Shown here: positions 7,145 through 16,109 of the stretch, one piece after another
Layout of the letters: every line of letters begins with the position of its first letter
How positions within the stretch are numbered: the first letter of the stretch is position 1
Assembly: GCA_016933615.1 (NCBI GenBank)
Contig: JAFGAO010000243.1
Coordinates: 1 to 34,781, forward strand
Direction of reading: 5' to 3'
DNA from: Acidobacteriota bacterium
Lineage (GTDB): Bacteria; Acidobacteriota; UBA6911
DNA: 34,781 nt
Position numbers and translations under genes: made by a program
The notes under the pieces: model-generated
Database searches by the model: none
The model's input: the letters and a program-made list of their open reading frames with translations, nothing else
What the model was told of the DNA's origin: nothing

Positions 7145-9532
7145 TTATTGCTTCAGCTCCACAATGGTGGCGCCGCCTCCGCCCTGGTCCTGAGGGGCCG
7201 GGCCGAATCTTTTGACCTGCAGATGGTTCTCGAGCAGTTCGGCGATGGCCCTCCTTAGAATGCCCTTTCCGTGGCCGTGGATAATGCGGACCTGTTCTTC
7301 GCCGGCGAGGAATGCCTGATCCAGGAATTTGTCGACCCTGGCGACCGCCTCGTCGGCCGTCATTCCGATTACTTTCAGCTCCGGGCTCATTGCCTCATCC
7401 GCGCCGTCAATATTGGACGGTTGCCCCGTCAGCCACGATCCGCGATCCCGGGCAGGGGCGGATTCTCCCTGCCGGGAGATTTTGGAAAGGTCGGAACGGC
7501 CCGCCCGGTACCGGACCGATCCAATGGCCACGGTAAAGGTATCGTTGTTGATCGATTCCACGGAGCCTTCGCGATCCAGCGACCGGATTTTCACACGATC
7601 GCCGGCGGCAATTACCTCGTCCGGATCCGCATTCCCGCTCCCCGCACGGCCGGATTCATTTTTGCCGGCGGATCCGGCGGCTATCCTCCCCAGTGCCGCA
7701 GCCCGCGCTTGGACGTTCTTTTTCATCCGGGCGGCCTCGGCGCGGTCCTTTATGCCGCGCAGGGCCCGGTCGCTTTCCGCCCTGAATTCTTCCAGGAGGC
7801 GCTCGCGCTCCCGGGCGAATTCCCGTTCCCGCTTCTTTTCAAGATCGGCAAAATCCTTCTCCAGCGAGGAATATTTCCGAGCGACGGCGGCCCTTTCGGA
7901 GTCCAGTGCCGAACGCAGGTCCTGCTGCGCATCCAGCGTTTCCTTGAGCTGGCGCAGATACTCCCTTGCCTGCGCGTAGCTGGGTTCGACGAGCGACTGC
8001 GCCCGGGACAGGATTTCTTCGGGAACGAGCATCCTTCTGGCGATTTCAACGCCCGAAGATGCGCCGGCGACACCGAGCATGAGACGGTAGGTCGGCTGCA
8101 GGGTTTTTTCGTCGAACTCCACCGAGGCGTTCCGGACTCCGTCGGTTTGGGAAGCCCACATTTTCAGTCTCGGGTAATGGGTGGAGGCGACCGTAGTGGC
8201 GCCCGCGCGATGGAAATAGTCGATGATGGCGATGGCTAAAGCGGCGCCTTCTTCGGGATCGGTGCCGGTGCCGACCTCGTCGAGCAGGACCAGCGCAGGA
8301 AGATCCAGCTGCCCGTCCATTTCCGCGATGTTGCGCATGTGCGCCGTAAATGTCGAAAGGCTTGCGGCCATGGATTGCTGATCCCCGATGTCCGCGAATA
8401 TTTTTTTGAAGGCCGGGAGGACGGCGTTTTGCACCGGCAAATGAAATCCGGTTTGCGCCATGAGGGAAAGAAGCCCCAGAGTCTTCAGCGCGACCGTTTT
8501 CCCGCCCGCGTTCGGTCCGCTGATGACCAGCACCGGATGCTGCCGATCCAGATCCAGGGATATCGGCACGACCCGGGAGCCTGAGTCGCGAAAGGAGCTT
8601 TCAAGCAGGATATTGCGCGCATTGCACAGACGGCAGGTTCCGTTTTCCGAAATTTCCGGTCTGGAGCATTGAAATTCAGCTGCGAGCAGGGCCTTTGCCT
8701 GCGCGGCATCCAGGACGGTCACAAGCTCGATTATGGACCGGATCTCTTGCAGGCCGCTTCTCAAGGAGCCGGTGATTTCCGCCAGGATCCGGTTTGTTTC
8801 CAGGATTTCCCTTTCATGCAGGCGGACGAGATCGTTGTTCTGGTTGATAACCGTCAGGGGTTCGATGAAGGTGGTCTGGCCGCTCGAAGACAGCCCGTGC
8901 ACGACGCCGGGTATCTGGTTGCGCGAATCGGTCCGGACGGGGATGACGAAGCGGTCGTTGCGGAACGTGATGATCTCCTCCTGCACGGCCTGCGAACGGC
9001 TGCGCAAGATCGACTCGAGTGCCCTGTGGATGCGCGCCCGCCGGTCGGTCAGGTCCCTCCTCAACAGGCGAAGCTCCGAGCTGGCATTGTCGTCAAGTTC
9101 CCCGTTGGGGAGTATCTTGCCCTCGATGGCGGCCAGCAGGCGCCCGGCATCCGGTATGGAGGCCGCAATCCTGCGCAGGTTCGGAAAAGACCCGGCCGGT
9201 TCCGCATTTTTAATAAGGCTTTTTATCTGAATGCTCGACGACAGCAGCGTTTCCGTCTGCAGTATCTGTTTCGGGTCGAGGCTTGTGCCTTCAATCTGAA
9301 GCTGCCGCACTATCGGGGCGGGATCCCGGACCCCGGCCAGCCCGAACCTTCCGTTTGCGGAGAGAAAATCCGCGCATTCGCCTGTGAGGTCGAGGTCCGC
9401 GACGATGGCGGCCCGCGATGTCGCGGGCTCGAGGTGCAGGATTCTTTCCCGGCCCGGCCCGGTCTCGGCGTGCCGTGCCGCCAAAGCCAGGAAGGCATCG
9501 AGTTCCAGTGTTTTCAGGGTGCGCTCGTTCAT
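7145..9532 (-). CDS. mutS2: MutS2 (MutSB) DNA/ribosome-associated ATPase with Smr domain
   Basis: This 795-aa protein is close to the usual length of the family. It lacks the mismatch-binding N-terminal domains of MutS1. It has the MutS core with Walker A GPNAGGKT at 339-346 and Walker B LLDEVGTGTDP at about 416-426. A long charged coiled coil follows (about 515-620), with a C-terminal Smr domain carrying IIHGHGKGILR. MutS2 proteins suppress homologous recombination in some bacteria, and in Bacillus they act on collided ribosomes, so the role here cannot be fixed from sequence. The Smr domain starts ELKVIGMTADEA rather than the LDLR/LDLHG form tied to nuclease activity in some homologs. I believe the LxVIG form is common in related phyla. 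Confidence 0.95.
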   Translation of the reverse strand: MNERTLKTLELDAFLALAARHAETGPGRERILHLEPATSRAAIVADLDLTGECADFLSANGRFGLAGVRDPAPIVRQLQIEGTSLDPKQILQTETLLSSSIQIKSLIKNAEPAGSFPNLRRIAASIPDAGRLLAAIEGKILPNGELDDNASSELRLLRRDLTDRRARIHRALESILRSRSQAVQEEIITFRNDRFVIPVRTDSRNQIPGVVHGLSSSGQTTFIEPLTVINQNNDLVRLHEREILETNRILAEITGSLRSGLQEIRSIIELVTVLDAAQAKALLAAEFQCSRPEISENGTCRLCNARNILLESSFRDSGSRVVPISLDLDRQHPVLVISGPNAGGKTVALKTLGLLSLMAQTGFHLPVQNAVLPAFKKIFADIGDQQSMAASLSTFTAHMRNIAEMDGQLDLPALVLLDEVGTGTDPEEGAALAIAIIDYFHRAGATTVASTHYPRLKMWASQTDGVRNASVEFDEKTLQPTYRLMLGVAGASSGVEIARRMLVPEEILSRAQSLVEPSYAQAREYLRQLKETLDAQQDLRSALDSERAAVARKYSSLEKDFADLEKKREREFARERERLLEEFRAESDRALRGIKDRAEAARMKKNVQARAAALGRIAAGSAGKNESGRAGSGNADPDEVIAAGDRVKIRSLDREGSVESINNDTFTVAIGSVRYRAGRSDLSKISRQGESAPARDRGSWLTGQPSNIDGADEAMSPELKVIGMTADEAVARVDKFLDQAFLAGEEQVRIIHGHGKGILRRAIAELLENHLQVKRFGPAPQDQGGGGATIVELKQ

Positions 9533-9728
9533 AGGGATCCGATCATGGGTCTGCTGCAGGATTCCGTGCCGCAGGACTCCTTTAGAGATATCACAGGTGC
9601 CTTCAAATCTCCCATATTATTAGTCGAAGCACGGACAGGCAAGAACGTTGCCGGCTTTGCGAAAAATGAGGGTTCGGTATGGCCAGAAGGAAACTTTTTC
9701 GATACAGTATTGGATTTTGGGGTAAAGG

Positions 9729-10646
9729 ATGAAAAACAAGGACTTCATTACCATCAGGGACTGGCCGGCGGATGCGATGAACGAGCTGCTGGCGCTGGCG
9801 GACGCGGTCAAGAAAAATCCGTCGAAGTACGCAAACATCCTGCAGCGCAAAGCGCTTGCCATGATTTTTGAGAAACCGTCGCTGAGAACGCGCGTGTCTT
9901 TCGAAGTCGGAATCCAGCAGCTCGGCGGTTTTTCCCTGTATCTGACACAGAACGAGATCCATCTCGGCCGGAGGGAGTCGGTCGGCGACGTGGCGCGCAA
10001 CCTGGAGCGCATGGTCGACGGGATCATGGCCCGGACTTTCAGCCATGCCGTCGTGGAGGATATCGCGAGGTTCGCTTCCATCCCTGTAATAAACGGGCTC
10101 ACGGATTTCTGCCACCCCTGCCAGGCGCTGGCCGATTACATGACCATTCGTGAAGCGAAGGGTGCGGCGCACGGAATAAAAATCGCCTATATCGGCGACG
10201 GGAACAATGTGGCCCATTCCCTGATATACGGAGCGGCGCGTTTTGGGGCCGAACTTCACGTCGCCTCCCCGGCCGGCTACGGGCCGGATCCCGCCGTGGT
10301 CGGCTGGGCGCAGGAAAACGGCGGCGAAACCGGAGCCAGGATCGAAGTTCTTACGGATCCTTTCCGGGCGGCTGAAGATGCGGACGTCATTTATACGGAC
10401 GTCTGGACAAGCATGGGGGCCGAATCCGAAGCGGCCCGGCGCCGGGAGGCGTTCCGGTCCTTCCAGGTGAACGACGGCCTGGTTTCCCGCGCCAGGCCCG
10501 ACTACGTGTTCATGCATTGCCTGCCCGCGCACAGGGGGGAAGAGGTGACCGGATCGGTCATCGATTCCGGGCGCTCTATTGTCTTTCAGCAGGCAGAGAA
10601 TCGCCTGCACGTCCAGAAGGCGGTCATGATCACGCTGATGGGGTAA
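9729..10646 (+). CDS. argF: Ornithine carbamoyltransferase
   Basis: This 305-aa cytoplasmic enzyme joins ornithine and carbamoyl phosphate to make citrulline in arginine biosynthesis. The carbamoyl-phosphate loop is FEKPSLRTR (PSLRTR at residues 50-55). HPCQ is at 129-132, an SMG-type ornithine loop (DVWTSMGAE) at 224-232, and HCLPAHRGEE at 263-272. The last motif favours ornithine over N-acetyl- or N-succinylornithine as substrate. A GGTAAAGG stretch directly precedes the ATG. It is divergent from mutS2 across about 196 bases and has no arginine-gene neighbours here, so it seems to stand alone. Confidence 0.95.
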   Translation: MKNKDFITIRDWPADAMNELLALADAVKKNPSKYANILQRKALAMIFEKPSLRTRVSFEVGIQQLGGFSLYLTQNEIHLGRRESVGDVARNLERMVDGIMARTFSHAVVEDIARFASIPVINGLTDFCHPCQALADYMTIREAKGAAHGIKIAYIGDGNNVAHSLIYGAARFGAELHVASPAGYGPDPAVVGWAQENGGETGARIEVLTDPFRAAEDADVIYTDVWTSMGAESEAARRREAFRSFQVNDGLVSRARPDYVFMHCLPAHRGEEVTGSVIDSGRSIVFQQAENRLHVQKAVMITLMG

Positions 10647-10866
10647 CCGCAGGCACCCGCCCGCCTGACTCATCCCATGCAATATCCAATTGAGAAAACG
10701 TCTGCCCTCTCATTCTGCTTTCAGGAACTTTCCGCGGTAAACGGTGTCTCAATAATCAGCAGCCGAGATCAAGACCGAAGTTCACATGCGCCTGCCGCGG
10801 TCGGTTTATAGACTCAGGAAGGGGAATTTTTCGATACGCAGGATACTGCGGGGAGGCGTCTGTCTC

Positions 10867-11835
10867 CTACGGACGCAGGAGGACCTTGCCGCGGCTGTTT
10901 CTCGATTCCAGCAGGTCGTGCGCTTTGGATGCATCCCTCAGGGGAAAAATCCGGTCGATGCGAAGTTTCAGGACGCCGTCGGCGAGCCAGCGGAAAATGT
11001 CGTTCGCTCGCTGAACCAATTCCGCGCGGGTCGCCGTGTAATGGGCCAGCCCGGGGCGGGTCAGAAAAAGAGATCCTTTCGAATTCAGGATGTTGGGGTC
11101 GACCGGCGGCACCGGACCGCTGGACTGCCCGAAAAGCACCAGGGTGCCGCGCGGCTTCAGGCAGTTCAGGCTTCGGTCGAAAGTGTCCCGGCCCACGGAA
11201 TCGAACACGACATCGACGCCGGTCCCGCCCGTAATCTCCTTGACACCGGCTTCGAAGTCGGTCCGGCTGTAAACAATGACGTGTTCCGCCCCGGCTTCCC
11301 GCGCCAGCGAAGCCTTTTCATCGGTCGAGACGGTCGCAATGACCCGTGCGCCCAGAAACGCGGCGATCTGAGTCAGGAGCAGTCCAACCCCTCCGGCTGC
11401 GGCATGCACCAGCAGTGTCGAGCCTTTTTTGAGCGGGAACGTCGAACGGGTCAGGTAGTGGGCGGTCATGCCCTGGAGCAGAACCGAGGATGCCGTCTCG
11501 AAATCGATCGATTCGGGAAGCGTTATCAGTTTGTCGGAATCCACCGCGGCGTATTCGGCGTAGGATCCGGGAGTCATGGCATAAGCGACGCGACCGCCGG
11601 GCATGATGCCGGCAACGCCTTCGCCGAGACCCTCCACGACGCCCGACGCCTCCATGCCCGGCGTGAACGGGACCGCGGCCGGGTACAGGCCCTTCCTGAA
11701 ATAGACGTCGATGAAATTGACGCCTATGGAGCGGATCCTTACAAGAACCTGCCCCGTTGCCGGAGAAGGCGCCGGTGTTTCCTCATACACAAGCCTGTCG
11801 GATCCCCCGGTTTCATGCACACGCACGGCTTTCAT
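10867..11835 (-). CDS. qor: Zinc-independent quinone oxidoreductase (MDR family)
   Basis: This 322-aa medium-chain dehydrogenase/reductase has the quinone oxidoreductase signature NFIDVYFRKGLYP at residues 40-52. The NADPH-binding AAAGGVG is at 145-151. It lacks the cysteine ligands of the structural zinc lobe. It probably reduces quinones or other electrophilic carbonyls with NADPH in the cytosol. The frame opens at a TTG at 11841, but the ATG at 11835 has GAGAGG eight bases upstream and is the better start. It is divergent from the GH3 gene, and the 220 bases between it and argF contain no gene I can recognise. Confidence 0.9.
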   Translation of the reverse strand: MKAVRVHETGGSDRLVYEETPAPSPATGQVLVRIRSIGVNFIDVYFRKGLYPAAVPFTPGMEASGVVEGLGEGVAGIMPGGRVAYAMTPGSYAEYAAVDSDKLITLPESIDFETASSVLLQGMTAHYLTRSTFPLKKGSTLLVHAAAGGVGLLLTQIAAFLGARVIATVSTDEKASLAREAGAEHVIVYSRTDFEAGVKEITGGTGVDVVFDSVGRDTFDRSLNCLKPRGTLVLFGQSSGPVPPVDPNILNSKGSLFLTRPGLAHYTATRAELVQRANDIFRWLADGVLKLRIDRIFPLRDASKAHDLLESRNSRGKVLLRP

Positions 11836-12022
11836 CGTCAATCCTCTCTTCCGGGCGGAATGGTTGCGGGACTTTCCATTTATTCTTCTGTCCCCCCTCT
11901 AGCGAGGGTTATCGGGAGCGGATTCGGACCTTGTCTTTATATGCAATTCAGAAATCATTATAGTAATATCCCCTCAGCGGTTCGCAAAACAACAGGAAAG
12001 CTTCATTGCTGAGGAGAAATTC

Positions 12023-14587
12023 ATGTCGACGATACTGTGGCTCATGATCGCACTGCTGGGTTTCATCCTGGGAGCGGCCCTTTCCTCGGCCCAGTCTCCC
12101 GGAGGCGCGCAACCGGGGGATCCGGAAGACCGGGTCGAATCTATTCTGGACCGGATGAGCCTGGAGGAGAAAATAGATTATATCGGCGGAGCGGACCGCT
12201 TCTACATTCGTTCCGTCGACCGGCTGGGAGTGCCCCGGTTGAAAATGGCGGACGGCCCCCTCGGTGTCCGCAACTACGGACCGGCAACCGCCATGGCCGG
12301 CGGCATTGCGCTGGCCGCTTCATGGGACCCCGCGCTGGCCGAACGCGTCGGCATCGAAATAGGCCGGGACGCGCGCGCCAGGGGCGTTCATTTCCTGCTG
12401 GGCCCCGGCGTCAATATCTACCGGGCGCCGATGAACGGAAGGAACTTCGAGTATCTGGGGGAGGACCCGCTTCTGGCGTCGAGAATTGCGGTTCCCTACA
12501 TCCGGGGCGTGCAGAAGCAGGGCGTATGCGCGACGGTCAAACACTTCGCGGGAAACAATTCGGAGTTCGACCGGCGCAAAACCGATGCGGTCATCGACGA
12601 GCGAACACTGCGGGAAATATATCTTCCGGTTTTCGAAGCCGCCGTCAGAGAAGCGGATGTGGGAGCCGTCATGACGGCCTACAACCGGACCAACGGGGTA
12701 TACATGTCGCAAAACGGGTACCTGAACAATGAAATAGTCAAAAAGGAATGGGGTTTTGAAGGCGTCCTCATGTCGGACTGGACCTCGACCTTCGACGGCA
12801 TTGCGGCCGCCGTCGGGGGGCTGGACCTGGAGATGCCCTCGGGCGAGTTTATGAACCGCCGCAACCTCCTGCCCGCACTCGAACAGCAAAGGATCGCCAT
12901 GGGAACCATCGACGACAAGGTCCGGCGCATTCTTCGCACGGCCGTGCGTTTCGGCTGGCTGGACCGCGAGCAGACGGACCGGACCGTCCCGCGCTACAAC
13001 CCGGCCGGCCGGGAGGTCGCGCTCGATGCCGCCCGGGCGTCCGTGGTTCTGCTCAAGAACGAAAACTCGATTCTTCCGCTCGACCCGGAGACAATCAAAA
13101 CAATCGCGGTCCTGGGGCCGAACGCGCATCCCGCCCCGGTGGCGGGGGGAGGAAGCGCGCGCGTCACCCCGTTCGGCGCGGTCAGCATCCTCGAAGGGCT
13201 GGCGCAACTCCTGGAGGGCGGGGCATCGGTGCACTACCATCCGGGCATTCCGTCACCGGGGGACATTGCCGATGCGACGCGTTTTTATACCGCTCCGTCC
13301 GGCGGATCGCAGGGCATGCTGCTGGAGCTGTTCGAGGGCATGGACCTGTCGGGCGAACCTGACCGCAAATGCATCGTGGCGGGAGTCGGTTCCCCCGGGT
13401 TCACGGGCGGGATTCTCGAGCCGTTCACCTCCGCCCGCTGGACGGGGTATTTCACGGCGCCCGGCGAAGGGAACTACGAGGTGTTCGTGCAGATACCGGG
13501 AGAAAGGATCGGCTACCGGCTCCATGTCAACGACCGGCCTGTGCTCGACGCATGGGACTTTTCGAAAGCCCTGCTGGATACGGAAACCGCAGGGTTCGTG
13601 GGCGGCGGCAATAAAGTGGTTCTGGAGCTCGTGCGCAGGGGCGGCGGTTACGCGGGCGGAAAACTGCGGTTGGGCATCGTGCAGACCGGGAGCCTGGTGG
13701 ATCCGGACGCTCTGGCACTGGCGCGGCAATCCGATGCGGTCGTCGTCGCCGCCGGATTCAATTCCGAAATCGAGAGCGAAAGCGGGGACAGGGAATTCAG
13801 GCTCCCGCCCGGACAGGACATGCTGATCCGGGAGGTTGCGGCGGTCAACCCGAAAACGATTGTGGCGATCACCTCGGGCGGCGGCGTGGATATGAGGGAG
13901 TGGCTCGGCACTGTGCCGGCCGTGATGGCAACCTGGTATCCGGGCCAGGAGGGGGGCAGGGCGCTTGCTGAAATTCTCATGGGACGCACGAACCCGTCCG
14001 GCCGCCTGCCCGTGACTTTCGAAAACAGCCCCGAGGATAATCCGGCGTTTGAAAATTACTACCCGGATCCTGGCGCGGACAGGGTCGCATACCGGGAAGG
14101 CGTGTTTGTCGGGTACCGGGGATACGAACGGAGAAACGCAAAGCCGCTCTTCCCGTTCGGGCACGGGCTTTCCTATACGACGTTCGAGTACAGGGATCTG
14201 GAAATAACGACGGCGGCTCGGGAAGCGGTCGGAAAGACGGCTCCAGGCGCGCAGTTTGAAGTCTCGTTCGAAATCGTGAACACGGGCAATATGCAAGGTT
14301 CCGAAGTGGCCCAGGTTTATGTCGGCTCCGCCGGAAGCGATGTAAAGCGGCCGCCGAAGGAACTGAAGGGTTTCGTGAAAGTCGCTCTCGATCCCGGCGA
14401 AAGAAAAAGGGTTTCGGTAAAGCTGGACAGGCGGGCCTTCTGTTACTACGACGCCGCGGAAAGAAGATGGAAAATTGAAACCGGCGAACGGAAAATACTT
14501 GTCGGGCGCTCCTCGGAACAGATCGAGCTCGAGGGAAAATTGAGGCTTGCCGAAATAGCGGAAAGCAGCGGAGCGGATTCCCGCTAG
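12023..14587 (+). CDS. Secreted GH3 beta-glycosidase with PA14 insert
   Basis: This is an 854-aa protein. After a signal peptide (STILWLMIALLGFILG, cleaved near residue 23) comes the GH3 N-terminal barrel with the nucleophile aspartate in MSDWTSTFDG (D252). The alpha/beta domain is interrupted at about 430-560 by a PA14-like lectin insert (ARWTGYFTAPGEGNYEVFVQ). The second half of the domain holds the acid/base segment ESESGDREF, and a C-terminal fibronectin-III-like domain contains SEVAQVYVG and RPPKELKGF. This architecture matches PA14-containing beta-glucosidases of plant-degrading bacteria; specificity (glucose, xylose or other) is not readable. The ATG is preceded by GAGGAG at good spacing. 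It is divergent from qor; its promoter probably lies in the AT-rich stretch 11935-11975. Confidence 0.93.
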   Translation: MSTILWLMIALLGFILGAALSSAQSPGGAQPGDPEDRVESILDRMSLEEKIDYIGGADRFYIRSVDRLGVPRLKMADGPLGVRNYGPATAMAGGIALAASWDPALAERVGIEIGRDARARGVHFLLGPGVNIYRAPMNGRNFEYLGEDPLLASRIAVPYIRGVQKQGVCATVKHFAGNNSEFDRRKTDAVIDERTLREIYLPVFEAAVREADVGAVMTAYNRTNGVYMSQNGYLNNEIVKKEWGFEGVLMSDWTSTFDGIAAAVGGLDLEMPSGEFMNRRNLLPALEQQRIAMGTIDDKVRRILRTAVRFGWLDREQTDRTVPRYNPAGREVALDAARASVVLLKNENSILPLDPETIKTIAVLGPNAHPAPVAGGGSARVTPFGAVSILEGLAQLLEGGASVHYHPGIPSPGDIADATRFYTAPSGGSQGMLLELFEGMDLSGEPDRKCIVAGVGSPGFTGGILEPFTSARWTGYFTAPGEGNYEVFVQIPGERIGYRLHVNDRPVLDAWDFSKALLDTETAGFVGGGNKVVLELVRRGGGYAGGKLRLGIVQTGSLVDPDALALARQSDAVVVAAGFNSEIESESGDREFRLPPGQDMLIREVAAVNPKTIVAITSGGGVDMREWLGTVPAVMATWYPGQEGGRALAEILMGRTNPSGRLPVTFENSPEDNPAFENYYPDPGADRVAYREGVFVGYRGYERRNAKPLFPFGHGLSYTTFEYRDLEITTAAREAVGKTAPGAQFEVSFEIVNTGNMQGSEVAQVYVGSAGSDVKRPPKELKGFVKVALDPGERKRVSVKLDRRAFCYYDAAERRWKIETGERKILVGRSSEQIELEGKLRLAEIAESSGADSR

Positions 14588-14605
14588 GGGAATTCCGCCG
14601 ATTCC
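14586..14605. terminator. Possible hairpin between convergent genes
   Basis: GGGGAAT and ATTCCC pair around a short loop immediately after the GH3 stop and between the convergent GH3 and SnoaL-like genes. There is no T tract, so only a weak or factor-assisted role is plausible. Confidence 0.2.
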
Positions 14606-14642
14606 CGTCCCTCAGGGGGATTGCAAGCGAAGGGTTCCTTTC

Positions 14643-15221
14643 TTAGTCCTTCTCCCCTGTTTCGGGATTTTCCCTGGGAATGTCGGAGTAGGCGACGCGC
14701 CGGAGAAACCTCCATTTCCCGTTTTCACGCGCCAGCGTGTCTTCATAGTGGCCCAGGTAAAAGGGTTCCGGCCTGCCGGCGCCGTTCTGCACCACGAATA
14801 TCCACCTGGTCGAAGCAACGGCCCGGTCGCCGTCGAGATCGATCCTGTCGTTCGTAAAAAGGTGATAGCTGCCCGGGGCATCCTTCGCGGTGCCGGTCCC
14901 GATGGTTTCCTCCATCAGCCGGCGGATCGCATCCCGGCCCCTGGCTTTTCCCATGCCGCCGACCCACTCCCCCTCATTCTCAGCGAAAAGGAGCGCAAAA
15001 GATTCAAAGTCGCGCCGGTCCAGGAAACGGCCGTAATCGATCAACAAACGCCGGATTTCCTCGCGGTCTTCGAGATCCTTCAACCGCTGCCCGATTTCAT
15101 GCATTGTCTTTTCCGGGACCGCACCGGGTTTTTCAGTCCCGATGCATGCCGCGAATACAACAGCAACCAACGGCGCCGCCAGGACGGCAGCCCTGCAGCG
15201 CATGGGCGATCTGTTTTTCAA
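14643..15221 (-). CDS. SnoaL/NTF2-like predicted lipoprotein
   Basis: This is a 192-aa protein. The N-terminal hydrophobic segment ends VVFAAC (C26), a plausible though not ideal lipobox. The mature part is one NTF2-like (SnoaL/DUF4440) cone domain, recognised by EDREEIRRLLIDYGRFLDRRDFESFALLFAE, then RGRDAIRRLMEE and a terminal beta sheet (GHYEDTLARENGKWRFLRR). Such domains bind small hydrophobic ligands or act as hydratases or isomerases; no active-site assignment is safe. The start is a TTG at 15221 with a strong AAAGGAGGG site upstream. The first ATG (15203) has no ribosome site and would trim the charged N-region. Confidence 0.82.
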   Translation of the reverse strand: MKNRSPMRCRAAVLAAPLVAVVFAACIGTEKPGAVPEKTMHEIGQRLKDLEDREEIRRLLIDYGRFLDRRDFESFALLFAENEGEWVGGMGKARGRDAIRRLMEETIGTGTAKDAPGSYHLFTNDRIDLDGDRAVASTRWIFVVQNGAGRPEPFYLGHYEDTLARENGKWRFLRRVAYSDIPRENPETGEKD

Positions 15222-15335
15222 AACACTCCCTCCTTTATGCCGGTATCCGGTCCAAGTCCGCCTTATCTTAGCCCGAAAGCGCCCCGGATCGATGGACGAA
15301 TAATTTCCTTTCTTTTAAATAAAAGTTCGGGGGAA

Positions 15336-15341
15336 TATAGT
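15336..15341 (+). promoter_or_regulatory. Candidate -10 element for the SOD gene
   Basis: TATAGT (5 of 6 matches to TATAAT) lies 47 bases before the SOD start. A weak -35-like TTTAAA sits 16 bases further upstream in an AT-rich stretch. A strong AGGAGG ribosome site at 15374-15379 follows. Confidence 0.35.
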
Positions 15342-15388
15342 GGCTGGAATCAGCAAGCGGAACATCCGGGAACAGGAGGGGTACTTTT

Positions 15389-16108
15389 ATGTTACGGAAA
15401 CAGATTCCCCTGGTTAATCGCAGGGAATTTTTTATTACTGTCGGAGCGGCCGGCGCCGCGCTGGCAATGGCGTGCAACGACGACGCCGATTCATTTGCGG
15501 TCGAGGAGCCGGGGGAGGGGATTGCGCTCCCCGAACTACCTTACGGGCCCGGCGCCCTGGCGCCGTATATATCCGAGAATACGATGTCGTTTCATTACGG
15601 AAAGCATCACCGGGGATACGTCAACAAAACGAAGGAGATCGTAGCGGGAACGGAATTCGAGAATGCTTCCCTGGAAGAGATAATCAAAAGGACGGCCGGG
15701 AAAACCGAGTGGGCCGCGTTATTCAATAATGCGGCGCAGGTTTTCAACCACAACTTTTACTGGAAAAGCATGAAGCAGGGCGGAGGCGGGCGGCCCGGCG
15801 GACGGATTGCGGAAAAAATCCGGCAATCTTTCGGCGATTACGAAAAGTTCGCCGGGGAATTCGCCGGCGCGGCAGCCGCCCAGTTCGGAAGCGGCTGGGC
15901 CTGGCTGGTCCAGGACGGCGGCGCCCTGAAAATAGTGAAGACATCCAATGCGGATACTCCGCTTGAAAAGGGAATGAAGCCCCTGATCACGATCGACGTC
16001 TGGGAGCACGCCTATTACCTGGACTACCAGAACCTCCGATCGGATTACATCAAGGCTTTTGTAGACTCGCTGATCAACTGGGAATTTGCCGAGCGGAACC
16101 TCGCCTGA
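15389..16108 (+). CDS. sodB: Exported Fe-type superoxide dismutase (Tat signal)
   Basis: This 239-aa protein is a full Fe/Mn superoxide dismutase with an N-terminal extension. The extension has a twin-arginine motif NRREFF (residues 10-15), a hydrophobic run and AMAC (C29), consistent with Tat export and possibly lipid anchoring. Metal ligands fit H69, H121, D203 (DVWEHAYY) and H207. [13 protein letters not shown] with Q117, and [10 protein letters not shown], are the pattern of the iron enzyme. It converts superoxide to oxygen and hydrogen peroxide, here most likely outside the cytoplasmic membrane. Tat export fits a protein folded with its metal in the cytosol. It converges with the UbiD gene with one base between stop codons. 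Confidence 0.93.
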   Translation: MLRKQIPLVNRREFFITVGAAGAALAMACNDDADSFAVEEPGEGIALPELPYGPGALAPYISENTMSFHYGKHHRGYVNKTKEIVAGTEFENASLEEIIKRTAGKTEWAALFNNAAQVFNHNFYWKSMKQGGGGRPGGRIAEKIRQSFGDYEKFAGEFAGAAAAQFGSGWAWLVQDGGALKIVKTSNADTPLEKGMKPLITIDVWEHAYYLDYQNLRSDYIKAFVDSLINWEFAERNLA

Positions 16109-16109
16109 T

